Shown here in pieces: positions 8,238-16,816 of a stretch of 64,000 nucleotides of DNA. Where the stretch lies: positions 1 through 64,000 of the forward strand of contig JALNYZ010000018.1 in assembly GCA_023229575.1 (NCBI GenBank), in the 5' to 3' direction. Every line of letters begins with the position of its first letter. The first letter of the stretch is position 1. Origin of the DNA: Prolixibacteraceae bacterium. GTDB taxonomy: Bacteria; Bacteroidota; Bacteroidia; Bacteroidales; Prolixibacteraceae. The notes beneath the pieces are model-generated. The model was given only the letters and a program-made list of their open reading frames with translations, was not told the DNA's origin and did no database searches. Made by a program: the position numbers and the translations under genes.

Positions 8238-9983
8238 TTAAATTGCTAAATCATTCATTACCAGATCGATTTTATGGGTTGTGGTCAATTCGACCTCATC
8301 AAATTCATTTCTGGAATTGAGTTTGGCTTTCACTTCAATGTAAAATTTGATTTTGGGTTCGGTGCCGGATGGCCGAACCGATACTTTTGTGCCATCCACA
8401 GTAAAAAATTGCAACACGTTAGAGGTGTTTTTTTGTGCAATAGGCCTTACTTCACCGGTAAGCAGGTTCTTATTGATCAGCGAATCGTAATCTTTCATCC
8501 ATTCAAGGGGAGAACCAGCCAACATTTTCGGTGGATTCTTTCTGAAGTTGACCATCAATTGCTCGATCTCTTCAGCGCCGGCCATCCCTTTGCGAACGAT
8601 GTATTTCATCTTTTCTTTTGAGTATCCGTATTTGAGATAAATATCCTGAAGCATCTCAAATAGTGTCAGTTTATTCTCCTTGGCCCAGGCTGCAATTTCC
8701 GCCATCAGGGCACAAGAGCTTACCGCATCCTTGTCGCGCACAAAATCGGCAGGAAGGAACCCAAAGCTCTCTTCTCCGCCTCCGATGTAGGTTTTCTTTC
8801 CTTCGTTCTCTCGGATGACATCCGCAATGTATTTGAAGCCGGTGTAGCAGTCGTAGTATTCAACGCCGTTTTTGGCAGCAATTTCAGCCACCAGTTCAGA
8901 GGTAACAATCGTTTTCACCACATACTCTTTCCCGGTAAGCATGCCGAGCTCTTTCCGTTTGGTGATGATGTAATACAGGAAGATCAGTACAGTCTGGTTG
9001 CCGTTTACCAGAATGAATTCTCCCTTGTCGTTCTTGACCGCAATGCCCAATCTGTCGGCATCCGGATCGGTTGCCATCACCAGATCAGCATCCACCTCTT
9101 TCGCTTTCCGTAATGCTAGTGCCAGGGCTGCAGGCTCTTCCGGATTAGGCGAGATCACGGTAGGAAAATCACCGCTTACCACATCCTGCTCCGGGATATG
9201 AATGACATTGGTAAACCCCATTTTGGCCAGCGCCATTGGGATCAGTTTAACTCCGGTACCATGGATTGGCGTATATACGATCTTTAAATCATGCTGCTTT
9301 TTGATTGCCTCGGGAGAGAGTGAAATAGTCATTACCTCGCTCAGGTACAATTCATCCATTTCGGCACCCAATGGAAATATCAATCCGGCATTTCCATTGA
9401 AACGGATATCCTCCACTTTTACTTTTTCTACTTCGGCTATGATATTGAGGTCGTGTGGTTCTACAATTTGAGAACCATCATCCCAATAAGCCTTGTAGCC
9501 ATTGTACTCTTTCGGATTATGTGAGGCCGTAAGGATGATTCCGCTTTGCAGTCCAAGCTGACGGATGGCAAATGACAGTTCCGGCGTTGGCCGGAGTGCA
9601 TCAAACAGGAAAACTTTGATGCCATTGGCCGAGAAGATCGCAGCTGCAGTCTCAGAAAAAAGCCTGCTGTTATTTCGGCAGTCATGCCCAATGGCCACTT
9701 TGATTTCTGGCAGATGGGCAAATGCTTTTTTTAGGTAATTACTTAAACCTTGTGTAGCAGCTCCAACAGTATAAATATTCATCCTGTTTGACCCAACGCC
9801 CATGATGCCCCGCAGACCGCCTGTACCAAATTCAAGGTCCCGGTAAAAAGCATCAATAAGATCGGTTGGATCTTCTTTCTCCATCAATCTTTTTACCTCA
9901 GCTTTCGTGGTTGCATCATAACTTCCATCCAACCATTCCTGAGCTTTCAGCAGTACATTTTCAGGAATATTATTTGTTTGCAT
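8238..9983 (-). CDS. Phosphoglucomutase / phosphomannomutase (alpha-D-phosphohexomutase)
   Basis: A 581-residue phosphohexomutase interconverting hexose-1- and hexose-6-phosphates. The four family motifs are in order: phosphoserine loop TASHNP (Ser154), metal loop TDPDADRLG, sugar loop GGGEESFGF, and phosphate-binding RPSGTEPKIKFY. Length fits the long PgcA/PGM2-like group rather than short ManB/GlmM. Cytoplasmic. Its start overlaps the end of rfbD by 14 bases, which indicates translational coupling. Glucose and mannose specificity cannot be separated by eye. Confidence 0.95.
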   Translation of the reverse strand: MQTNNIPENVLLKAQEWLDGSYDATTKAEVKRLMEKEDPTDLIDAFYRDLEFGTGGLRGIMGVGSNRMNIYTVGAATQGLSNYLKKAFAHLPEIKVAIGHDCRNNSRLFSETAAAIFSANGIKVFLFDALRPTPELSFAIRQLGLQSGIILTASHNPKEYNGYKAYWDDGSQIVEPHDLNIIAEVEKVKVEDIRFNGNAGLIFPLGAEMDELYLSEVMTISLSPEAIKKQHDLKIVYTPIHGTGVKLIPMALAKMGFTNVIHIPEQDVVSGDFPTVISPNPEEPAALALALRKAKEVDADLVMATDPDADRLGIAVKNDKGEFILVNGNQTVLIFLYYIITKRKELGMLTGKEYVVKTIVTSELVAEIAAKNGVEYYDCYTGFKYIADVIRENEGKKTYIGGGEESFGFLPADFVRDKDAVSSCALMAEIAAWAKENKLTLFEMLQDIYLKYGYSKEKMKYIVRKGMAGAEEIEQLMVNFRKNPPKMLAGSPLEWMKDYDSLINKNLLTGEVRPIAQKNTSNVLQFFTVDGTKVSVRPSGTEPKIKFYIEVKAKLNSRNEFDEVELTTTHKIDLVMNDLAI

Positions 9984-10854
9984 CTTCTTTAAGTTTGTTA
10001 AGACATAATTTCAGACTATCTCTCCAATAGGGAATCTCGATGGCAAAAGTAGTTTTGATTTTTGATTTATTCAAGACGGAATATGCTGGTCTGGATGCCG
10101 GAGTAGGATATGAGGCCGTATCAATCGGATTTACCTTACAATTAATAACTTGATGAATCTCAAAAATGGCTTTGGTAAAATCATACCAACTGGCAACTCC
10201 TTCGTTGGAAAAGTGATAAATGCCCGGAACGAACCGTTTGCTATCTTTGGCACCCATTTGAAGAATATCCAGTATCACTTTTGCCAGATCTCCCGCGTAG
10301 GTAGGGGTTCCAACCTGATCGGATACAATTCCGAGCTGGTCTCTTTCCTGCCCCAGTCGTATCATGGTTTTTACGAAATTGTTACCAAAAGCCGAGTACA
10401 ACCAGGATGTTCGGATAATGATCGACTTAATCTCAGCTCGCAGGATGGCAGTTTCACCTTCGAGCTTGGTGATTCCGTATATTGATTGTGGTCTGACAAT
10501 ATCCTTTTCATGGTAAGGAGTTGATTTATTGCCATCGAAAAGATAGTCGGTAGAGATATGAATAAGTTTAGCCCCAGTTTTTTTACATTCATTGACAAGA
10601 TTAACCACCGCCTCGCTGTTGATTTTTTTGGCAAGAATCTGCTCTTTTTCTGCTTTATCCACAGCTGTGTATGCAGCACAGTTGACAACAGCGAATGGTT
10701 TCTCCACGACAAAGAATTTATCGACCTGTACAGAATCACAGATGTCAAGTTCTTCAATGTCGGTAAATACAAATGCAAAATCCGGATATTGAGACGAGAT
10801 TTCCTGAATGGAGCGTCCGAGCTGCCCCTTTGATCCAGTTACGATTATCTTCAT
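9970..10854 (-). CDS. rfbD: dTDP-4-dehydrorhamnose reductase
   Basis: A 294-residue extended short-chain dehydrogenase that reduces dTDP-4-keto-L-rhamnose to dTDP-L-rhamnose with NAD(P)H. Signatures are the Rossmann motif GSKGQLG, NCAAYTAVDKAE, STDYLFDG, the catalytic YGITK, and RTSWLYSAFGNNFVKTM. The remaining rhamnose genes (rfbA, rfbB, rfbC) are not in the window, which is unusual because they normally cluster. The gene is coupled to the phosphohexomutase by a 14-base overlap, a sensible pairing since that enzyme makes the glucose-1-phosphate precursor. Confidence 0.94.
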   Translation of the reverse strand: MKIIVTGSKGQLGRSIQEISSQYPDFAFVFTDIEELDICDSVQVDKFFVVEKPFAVVNCAAYTAVDKAEKEQILAKKINSEAVVNLVNECKKTGAKLIHISTDYLFDGNKSTPYHEKDIVRPQSIYGITKLEGETAILRAEIKSIIIRTSWLYSAFGNNFVKTMIRLGQERDQLGIVSDQVGTPTYAGDLAKVILDILQMGAKDSKRFVPGIYHFSNEGVASWYDFTKAIFEIHQVINCKVNPIDTASYPTPASRPAYSVLNKSKIKTTFAIEIPYWRDSLKLCLNKLKEDANK

Positions 10855-10950
10855 ATTATAGCTAAATTGAATGTTCGATTGTGATAGGTAAAGGTAATAG
10901 AAATGGTTAAATTCACTAAAACATATCTCTTTTCTCGCTGAAAGAGTGCA

Positions 10951-12414
10951 TTAATCAAAGTTCTCAATTTTTTGAATCCCATTACGGTTAAACACGATAC
11001 GGTATCTTTTAATATCCCATTGCTCCCTGTTTTTAGCCTGTAGAATCAGATTTAAATAGTAGATCTTCTCTCCATGCACTATTTTGAAACCTTCATCATT
11101 GTCAGGATAGTAAAGTGGAAATTCAGCATTGTCCATCTTTTGAATGAAATTCGATATATTCAGTTTAAAGATTTCGTTCACCCCGGCTACCGGATATTCA
11201 ACATGAGAATCAATATCCTCCCTGTTCAATTGCATAAGTGTTTGGTAACGGATAATGCGTTCGCCGCCGGCCCGATTATTGGCTTCTAAAATGGAGGAAC
11301 GGTCCCTTTTTTTTAATATTTCATCAGGCACGTTTTTTTCAGAAATGAAATCCATGCTCTCCTTTATCCATCCGATCTTACTTTTTCCCGTGCTTATTTT
11401 GATTTTATGATCAAAATATCGACTGTTGAATTTGTGCGCAAAATAGTAGCGAGACAGCTCTTTAATCCTGTCTTTCAACATATAACTGACAATTAACGCG
11501 ACGAACATCGGCATCGTAAAAGTGCCGTATTTGTGCTGAAAAGAGAAAGCAATTACTGTGGCAAATATCATGGACAATCCTGCTGCAAGGCTAAAAAGGA
11601 TCTGTTCGACCCACACGCCGTCCTTCCCTTTTTTTACATCCAGATAAAGGTTGCTCTCGGCATACTTTTTCAACATACCCAGATGGAATACCAGTTCCTG
11701 ATTGTTTTTACCAATACTCTCCTCAACAACGAGATACCCTTTCACTTTTTTGTATGCGATCTCTTTGTTTATACATGCAAGCAATGCCTCTTTCGTCCTA
11801 TCGTAGGTTTCCGGATGTCTCTCTTTAAGTACCTGGATCAGTCTGAAAGTATGAAATTCAAAAAGGTTCGACAAAAATTCATCTCCAAATTGATAATATT
11901 CCAATAGGTCATTAGAAACAACTGGTGCATTGAGGGTTGCAAAGTGGGAACGGTAGTGGAAGGCCATTTCTTTTATATCCGTTAGATAGGATTGAATCAA
12001 ACGATCCCTGTCAATGGTTGATTTGCTACCAATAATATGGGAGACCTCTTCCCTTAGCGAACTTTTCACAATCGATAAGAACATTTTTAGCTGATATTCA
12101 TAACTGTTCCTACTTTCCTTGTCTGAGAAAGAAACGAGCTTTGCAATTGAATTGTTTAAGAAAATTGAAGGTGGAAGTTGCTGATCCGCAATGTTTTTAA
12201 GCAAGTAAGTTGGGGTAATCAGCCTGATGTGCGAGGTGAGATCTTTGTAAAATTCTTCTTTGGAGTAGGTAAACCGGTTTATGTCCAAACTGTTAGGAAT
12301 GAAGATCCACATATTGAAGGCGAAATCATTGATTTTCTGTTTTTTTCCAGCAACGAACCCGACTTTCATCTCCAGGGAGAAGAAATCATGGATTTTGACA
12401 TTTTCATCTATCAT
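10951..12414 (-). CDS. Unrecognised membrane protein with two central transmembrane helices
   Basis: A 487-residue protein that I do not recognise. Layout: a long N-terminal soluble part (about 1-270) with charged helices, two adjacent hydrophobic segments (about 272-292 and 297-314) separated by HKYGTFTMP, then a soluble C-terminal part of about 170 residues. No signal peptide and no known catalytic motif seen. The reading frame extends to a TTG at 12471. The first ATG, at 12414, is preferred because the stretch between looks like promoter or leader. It stands alone between rfbD and the CYTH gene. A membrane-anchored role is inferred from topology only. Confidence 0.75.
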   Translation of the reverse strand: MIDENVKIHDFFSLEMKVGFVAGKKQKINDFAFNMWIFIPNSLDINRFTYSKEEFYKDLTSHIRLITPTYLLKNIADQQLPPSIFLNNSIAKLVSFSDKESRNSYEYQLKMFLSIVKSSLREEVSHIIGSKSTIDRDRLIQSYLTDIKEMAFHYRSHFATLNAPVVSNDLLEYYQFGDEFLSNLFEFHTFRLIQVLKERHPETYDRTKEALLACINKEIAYKKVKGYLVVEESIGKNNQELVFHLGMLKKYAESNLYLDVKKGKDGVWVEQILFSLAAGLSMIFATVIAFSFQHKYGTFTMPMFVALIVSYMLKDRIKELSRYYFAHKFNSRYFDHKIKISTGKSKIGWIKESMDFISEKNVPDEILKKRDRSSILEANNRAGGERIIRYQTLMQLNREDIDSHVEYPVAGVNEIFKLNISNFIQKMDNAEFPLYYPDNDEGFKIVHGEKIYYLNLILQAKNREQWDIKRYRIVFNRNGIQKIENFD

Positions 12415-12521
12415 ACCCGGAATATGTGAAAAGCGTGACTGATTTTTAAAGATAGAAAATTTACCTGACAATTTCCGATATGCGAATGATTGCCTTCGAT
12501 GGGCCTATTCTTTTACCAGGT

Positions 12522-12992
12522 TTACCACTTTGAATAGGGGGTCATTGTCAGTGCCGAATTGTAGTATTTTGTATCTCCGGTAACCTCTATGCCCAGCCAT
12601 GAAGGTTTTGTAATTATCTCATTTTCAATAGATAGTTCAATTTCTGCAATAACCAAACCCATATTCTCCCCGTAAAACTCATCAACTTCAATGATATGGT
12701 TTCCTGAAATTACCTCAAATCTGGCCTTGTCGATCAGGCCGGGTTCACATAATTTCAAAAGTTCATTTGCCTCTTCTACCAGAATCTCTTTTTCCCACTC
12801 AAACCGGGTAGTCCCTGATTCATTGCTCTCCCCCTTGACGGTAAGGAAGCCTTTTTCTCCTTTTATTCGTACCCTTACAGTTCTCCCCGGCTGGGAAGAA
12901 AGGTAACCTTGCCTGATTCGGGTAGATTTTAATGCCTCAGACTTGAAGCCTTCACTTGTGACTAAAAATTTGCGTTCAATTTCGAGTGCCAT
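12522..12992 (-). CDS. CYTH domain protein (triphosphatase-like)
   Basis: A 156-residue single-domain protein starting MALEIERKFLV, the ExExK signature of the CYTH (CyaB-thiamine triphosphatase) superfamily. It has the alternating charged tunnel strands RIRQGYL, RTVRVRIKGEKGFLTVKG, RFEWEKEI, KARFEV and HIIEVDEFYG, and ends with IAEIEL. These proteins bind triphosphate and divalent metal in a beta-barrel tunnel. In bacteria they mostly act as inorganic triphosphatases, rarely as class IV adenylate cyclases. Cytoplasmic and monocistronic. Substrate cannot be told from sequence. Confidence 0.92.
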   Translation of the reverse strand: MALEIERKFLVTSEGFKSEALKSTRIRQGYLSSQPGRTVRVRIKGEKGFLTVKGESNESGTTRFEWEKEILVEEANELLKLCEPGLIDKARFEVISGNHIIEVDEFYGENMGLVIAEIELSIENEIITKPSWLGIEVTGDTKYYNSALTMTPYSKW

Positions 12993-13315
12993 GGTAGCTG
13001 TTCTTTAAGAAATGTACAAGGTTGTCGTATTCAATATTTTTTAGTTGCCGGAGGTTAAAATAAGTAAAAAAATGTCAGGAACCGGCAGAATTTTTGATGC
13101 CAATAATTGATTTAAAAGACTCATTTTTAGAATCTGGTTTTGCCTTGGAAAGCGGACGCTATTGATTCCTCCGGGGATCGCTTAAAATCCGTAAATATCA
13201 ATTAGTTATACCTGGAAACTATTTTTTGAAATTGGATTGTTTATTTGAGAAAATAATGTACCTTTGCGCCCGTTCAAAATAATGTCTAATTTATTAATTT
13301 TAAGAGAATTTTAAA
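12993..13315. other. Divergent intergenic region between the CYTH gene and rpsA
   Basis: 323 bases with no gene. It holds the strong rpsA promoter (13237-13266) and an AT-rich leader of about 43 bases. Nothing clear was found for the CYTH gene. Confidence 0.7.
13237..13266 (+). promoter_or_regulatory. Predicted Bacteroidota promoter of rpsA
   Basis: TTG at 13237-13239, 19 bases, then TACCTTTG at 13259-13266, an exact match to the TTG-N19-TAnnTTTG consensus of the primary Bacteroidota sigma factor. Transcription should begin near 13273, leaving a leader of about 43 bases without a Shine-Dalgarno sequence. Confidence 0.8.
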
Positions 13316-15406
13316 ATGAGTGAAATCAATGAAAATCTGGAAGTAAACGAAACAGCTGAGAATTCCGCTGTTGAGTCAACTCTCCAGGTCGAAGAAGTAA
13401 CAGAAGCGGCTTCGGTAGCTGAAGAAGCAGCTCCCTTGGTTGAAGAGGTAGCCGCAGTAATTGAAGAACCGGTAGTTGAAGAAATTGCTCCTGTTGCTGA
13501 GGAGGTTGCAGTAGTTGCTGAGGAAGTTACTCCTGTTGCCGAGGAAGTTGCTGTAGTAGCTGAAAAGCCGGCAAAAAAGGAGAAAAAAGTTGCAGCCGAA
13601 AAACCAGTGCTTGTTGAAACTGTTTTAGCTGCAACAAACGAAGAGGAATTTGACTGGGATGCTTTTGAAGGTAAAAAACCTACGGCTGGTTCAACCTCAA
13701 AACAAACGATGACCGAGATGTACGACAATACACTCTCCATTCTTCAGGAAAAAGAGTGTGTCGACGGTATCGTGATCTCCATGAACAAACGTGAGGTTGT
13801 TGTCAACATTGGCTACAAATCTGACGGTATTGTTTCTGTAAACGAATTCCGTTACAACCCAAACCTGAAAATTGGCGACAAGGTTGAGGTTTATGTTGAA
13901 ACATTGGAAGACAAAAAAGGTCAGTTAACCCTATCCCATAAAAAAGCCCGTGCAATGCGCAGCTGGGACCGCGTTAATTCTGCCCTCGAAAACGACGAAA
14001 TTATTACCGGATTTATCAAATGTCGTACCAAAGGCGGTATGATCGTTGATGTATTTGGAATTGAGGCCTTCTTACCAGGATCTCAAATTGATGTTAAACC
14101 CATCCGCGATTATGACATCTATGTTGGAAAGACAATGGAATTCAAAGTTGTTAAAATCAACCATGAATTCAGAAACGTTGTGGTTTCCCACAAAGCGCTT
14201 ATCGAGGCTGAGTTGGAACAGCAGAAGAAAGACATCATCTCCAAGCTTGAAAAAGGTCAGGTTCTCGAAGGAACTGTTAAAAATATCACCTCATATGGTG
14301 TATTCATCGACTTGGGTGGCGTAGATGGTTTGATCCACATTACAGACCTTAGCTGGGGACGAGTGGCACATCCGAACGAAATTGTTCAGCTGGATGAAAA
14401 AATCAACGTGGTTATTCTTGACTTTGATGATGAGAAGAAGAGAATCGCCCTTGGTTTGAAGCAACTTGCATCCCACCCATGGGACAATGTTAGCGCTGAT
14501 CTCAAAGTTGGCGATGTTGTCAAAGGCAAAGTTGTAGTTATTGCCGATTACGGCGCCTTCATCGAAATCGCTCCCGGAGTGGAAGGTTTGATCCACGTTT
14601 CAGAAATGAGCTGGTCACAGCATCTTCGTTCTGCCCAGGACTTCCTGAAGGTAGGCGAAGAGGTTGAAGCAACCATTCTTACCCTTGACCGCGATGAACA
14701 CAAAATGTCTCTTGGTATCAAGCAGATGAAAAATGATCCATGGTCATTGATTGAAAGTAAATATGCCATTGGAACTTCTCATACTGCTAAGGTTCGCAAC
14801 TTTACCAACTTTGGTGTATTCGTCGAAATCGAAGAGGGAGTTGATGGCTTGATCCATATCAGCGATCTTAGCTGGACCAAAAAGATCAAACATCCTTCAG
14901 AATTCACATCTATCGGCTCGGAAATTGAAGTTCAGGTACTCGACATCGACAAAGAAAACCGTCGTTTGAGCCTTGGGCACAAACAATTGGAAGAGAACCC
15001 ATGGGATGTTTTCGAAACCATCTTTACTGTTGATTCTATCCACGAAGGAACCGTTATTGACTTGTTCGACAAGGGTGCCGTCATCTCACTCCCATATGGG
15101 GTTGAGGGCTTTGCTACCCCACGTCACCTGGTAAAGGAAGATGGATCCCACGTTAAAATGGATGAGAAGCTGGAATTCAAAGTAATCGAATTCTCGAAAT
15201 CAGCCAAGAGGATTATCCTCTCCCATTCACGTGTTTACGAAGATGTGAAGAAAACTGAAGATACCGCCAAGAAGAAAGCAGCTACCAAGCAGACCGCACC
15301 AAAGAGTGTTAAAACGGTGAAAGACAACATCGAAAAGACTACTTTGGGCGACATCAGCGAACTTGCCGCTTTACGCACCCAAATGGAAGAAAACGAGAAA
15401 AAATAG
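13316..15406 (+). CDS. rpsA: 30S ribosomal protein S1 with an acidic N-terminal extension
   Basis: A 696-residue S1 protein, the mRNA-capturing protein of the small ribosomal subunit. Six S1 (OB-fold) repeats can be followed from about residue 145 to 660; repeats 3-5 carry the classic GVDGLIHI(T/S)DLSW pattern. The first 120 residues are an Ala/Glu/Val-rich tail with a 13-residue near-duplication (about residues 58-83, VAEEVAVVAEE type), followed by a Lys-rich patch. The C-terminus is Lys-rich. In Bacteroidota, S1 and A-rich leaders largely replace Shine-Dalgarno selection, which fits this window. A STAS gene follows 19 bases later. Confidence 0.97.
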   Translation: MSEINENLEVNETAENSAVESTLQVEEVTEAASVAEEAAPLVEEVAAVIEEPVVEEIAPVAEEVAVVAEEVTPVAEEVAVVAEKPAKKEKKVAAEKPVLVETVLAATNEEEFDWDAFEGKKPTAGSTSKQTMTEMYDNTLSILQEKECVDGIVISMNKREVVVNIGYKSDGIVSVNEFRYNPNLKIGDKVEVYVETLEDKKGQLTLSHKKARAMRSWDRVNSALENDEIITGFIKCRTKGGMIVDVFGIEAFLPGSQIDVKPIRDYDIYVGKTMEFKVVKINHEFRNVVVSHKALIEAELEQQKKDIISKLEKGQVLEGTVKNITSYGVFIDLGGVDGLIHITDLSWGRVAHPNEIVQLDEKINVVILDFDDEKKRIALGLKQLASHPWDNVSADLKVGDVVKGKVVVIADYGAFIEIAPGVEGLIHVSEMSWSQHLRSAQDFLKVGEEVEATILTLDRDEHKMSLGIKQMKNDPWSLIESKYAIGTSHTAKVRNFTNFGVFVEIEEGVDGLIHISDLSWTKKIKHPSEFTSIGSEIEVQVLDIDKENRRLSLGHKQLEENPWDVFETIFTVDSIHEGTVIDLFDKGAVISLPYGVEGFATPRHLVKEDGSHVKMDEKLEFKVIEFSKSAKRIILSHSRVYEDVKKTEDTAKKKAATKQTAPKSVKTVKDNIEKTTLGDISELAALRTQMEENEKK

Positions 15407-15425
15407 ATCTTCTTTCCTCCCCGCC

Positions 15426-15764
15426 ATGAATTTCAGTGTTCTGAAATATGGTTCGTATACATGCATCACAGTCTCCAACGAAAAATTGGATGCTATGATG
15501 GCCCCGGATATAAAGGCAGAACTGGCTGGAATTATTGGAAATGGTGAGCGGAATATTTTGGTTGATCTTACTGGTTGCAGCTACTGCGACTCTTCTGGTT
15601 TGAGCGCCCTCTTACTCGGTAATCGGCTCTGCAAAAATGCAAACGGGAGTTTTGTCCTTTTCGGACTCACTCCCCCGGTAAAAGGGATGATCGATCTGAT
15701 CGGATTTGAATCGGTTCTGAAAGTGGCGGAATCCAGGGAGGCGGCAAGGCAATTGTTGTTATAA
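15426..15764 (+). CDS. STAS domain protein (anti-sigma factor antagonist-like)
   Basis: A 112-residue single STAS domain. The pattern ILVDLTGCSYCDSSGLSALL contains the conserved DSSGL, whose serine is the phosphorylation site in SpoIIAA/RsbV proteins. The frame is open further upstream inside rpsA, but the ATG at 15426 gives the usual STAS start (strand NFSVLKYGSYTCITV). It lies 19 bases after rpsA and before a clear terminator, so it is probably cotranscribed with rpsA. No RsbW-type kinase is nearby. A partner-switching role is inference from the family. Confidence 0.88.
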   Translation: MNFSVLKYGSYTCITVSNEKLDAMMAPDIKAELAGIIGNGERNILVDLTGCSYCDSSGLSALLLGNRLCKNANGSFVLFGLTPPVKGMIDLIGFESVLKVAESREAARQLLL

Positions 15765-15787
15765 TTAAAAATGGTCAGTCCAAATAA

Positions 15788-15819
15788 TAAAAACCCGGCA
15801 TTTTTGTCGGGTTTTTTTA
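15788..15819 (+). terminator. Rho-independent terminator after the STAS gene
   Basis: aaaacccggca-tttt-tgtcgggttt hairpin followed by a run of T. It ends the rpsA-STAS unit 24 bases past the STAS stop. Confidence 0.88.
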
Positions 15820-15860
15820 TCTTTGATTGAATCGATTAAATAGGCTTTAATCATTGGTTT

Positions 15861-16775
15861 ATGAATACATTCTCCGTAACCATACTCGGAAGTTCCTCGG
15901 CCCTGCCAACCTCTCAGAGGTTTCCTACTTCACAAGTAGTAAAACTGAATGAGCAGCTGTTCCTAATCGACTGCGGAGAGGGGACACAAATTCAGTTGAG
16001 GAAATTCAAATTCAAAATGGGCCGGATCAACCATATCTTCATTTCCCACCTTCACGGAGATCACATTTATGGTTTACCAGGATTAATCTCGTCGCTGGTG
16101 CTTTACGGGAAGAAGGGGGAGTTGCACATTCACGCGCATTCAGACCTACAGCAGATGATGGAAGGGATGATGAAATTTATGAATGAAGTGAAGGAGCTAA
16201 AAGTCATTTACCATCCATTGAATTTTAGGCGAAATTCTGTTGTTTTTGAAGACAACAGAATCCGTATAACCTCATTCCCCCTGAAGCACCGGATTGCCTG
16301 TTGCGGCTTTCTTTTTCAGGAACTTCCCACCGGGAAACATCTGGACAAGAATGCCATTGCAAAGTACGATATTCCGGTTTCACAAAGGATGAATATTAAA
16401 AACGGGGCAGATCTTATTCTGGCCGACGGAACCATTATTTCCAATATCGAAATTACCATCCCTGCCAATCCCACAAGGAGTTACGGATTTTGTACAGACA
16501 CCATTGCACTCAGCAAGATTGTTCCAACGATTGCCGGGGTAGACTTGCTTTACCATGAAGCCACTTTTGCTGCCGATCTTACCGATCTCGCGAAAAAAAC
16601 CTATCATGCTACTTCTGTTCAGGCAGCCAATATTGCAGTTGCGGCAGCCGCCAAAAAGTTAGTGATCGGCCATTTCTCATCCCGGTACAAGGATATCTCA
16701 TTTCTGGTTGATGAGGCCCGCACCATCTTCCCGGAAACATATGCAGCCAATGACGGCGACTGTTATGAACTGTAA
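15861..16775 (+). CDS. rnz: Ribonuclease Z (tRNA 3' processing endonuclease)
   Basis: A 304-residue metallo-beta-lactamase-fold nuclease that removes 3' trailers from tRNA precursors. The metal motif HLHGDH is at residues 63-68. Further ligands are visible in LKHR, CTDT and the C-terminal IGHFSSRY. Length matches the short bacterial RNase Z (ElaC type). Cytoplasmic, single gene. It is relevant locally because the two tRNA-Asp genes of this window do not encode CCA and therefore need 3' trimming of this kind. Confidence 0.95.
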   Translation: MNTFSVTILGSSSALPTSQRFPTSQVVKLNEQLFLIDCGEGTQIQLRKFKFKMGRINHIFISHLHGDHIYGLPGLISSLVLYGKKGELHIHAHSDLQQMMEGMMKFMNEVKELKVIYHPLNFRRNSVVFEDNRIRITSFPLKHRIACCGFLFQELPTGKHLDKNAIAKYDIPVSQRMNIKNGADLILADGTIISNIEITIPANPTRSYGFCTDTIALSKIVPTIAGVDLLYHEATFAADLTDLAKKTYHATSVQAANIAVAAAAKKLVIGHFSSRYKDISFLVDEARTIFPETYAANDGDCYEL

Positions 16776-16816
16776 CTGAACTATTCCAAACTAAGAAAAC
16801 TTTTCAAACCTTTTCC

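Noticed and set aside
13300..13740. Long minus-strand Ser/Thr/Ala-rich frame opposite the start of rpsA
   Set aside because: It is the antisense reading of the repetitive Ala/Glu/Val-coding DNA of S1.
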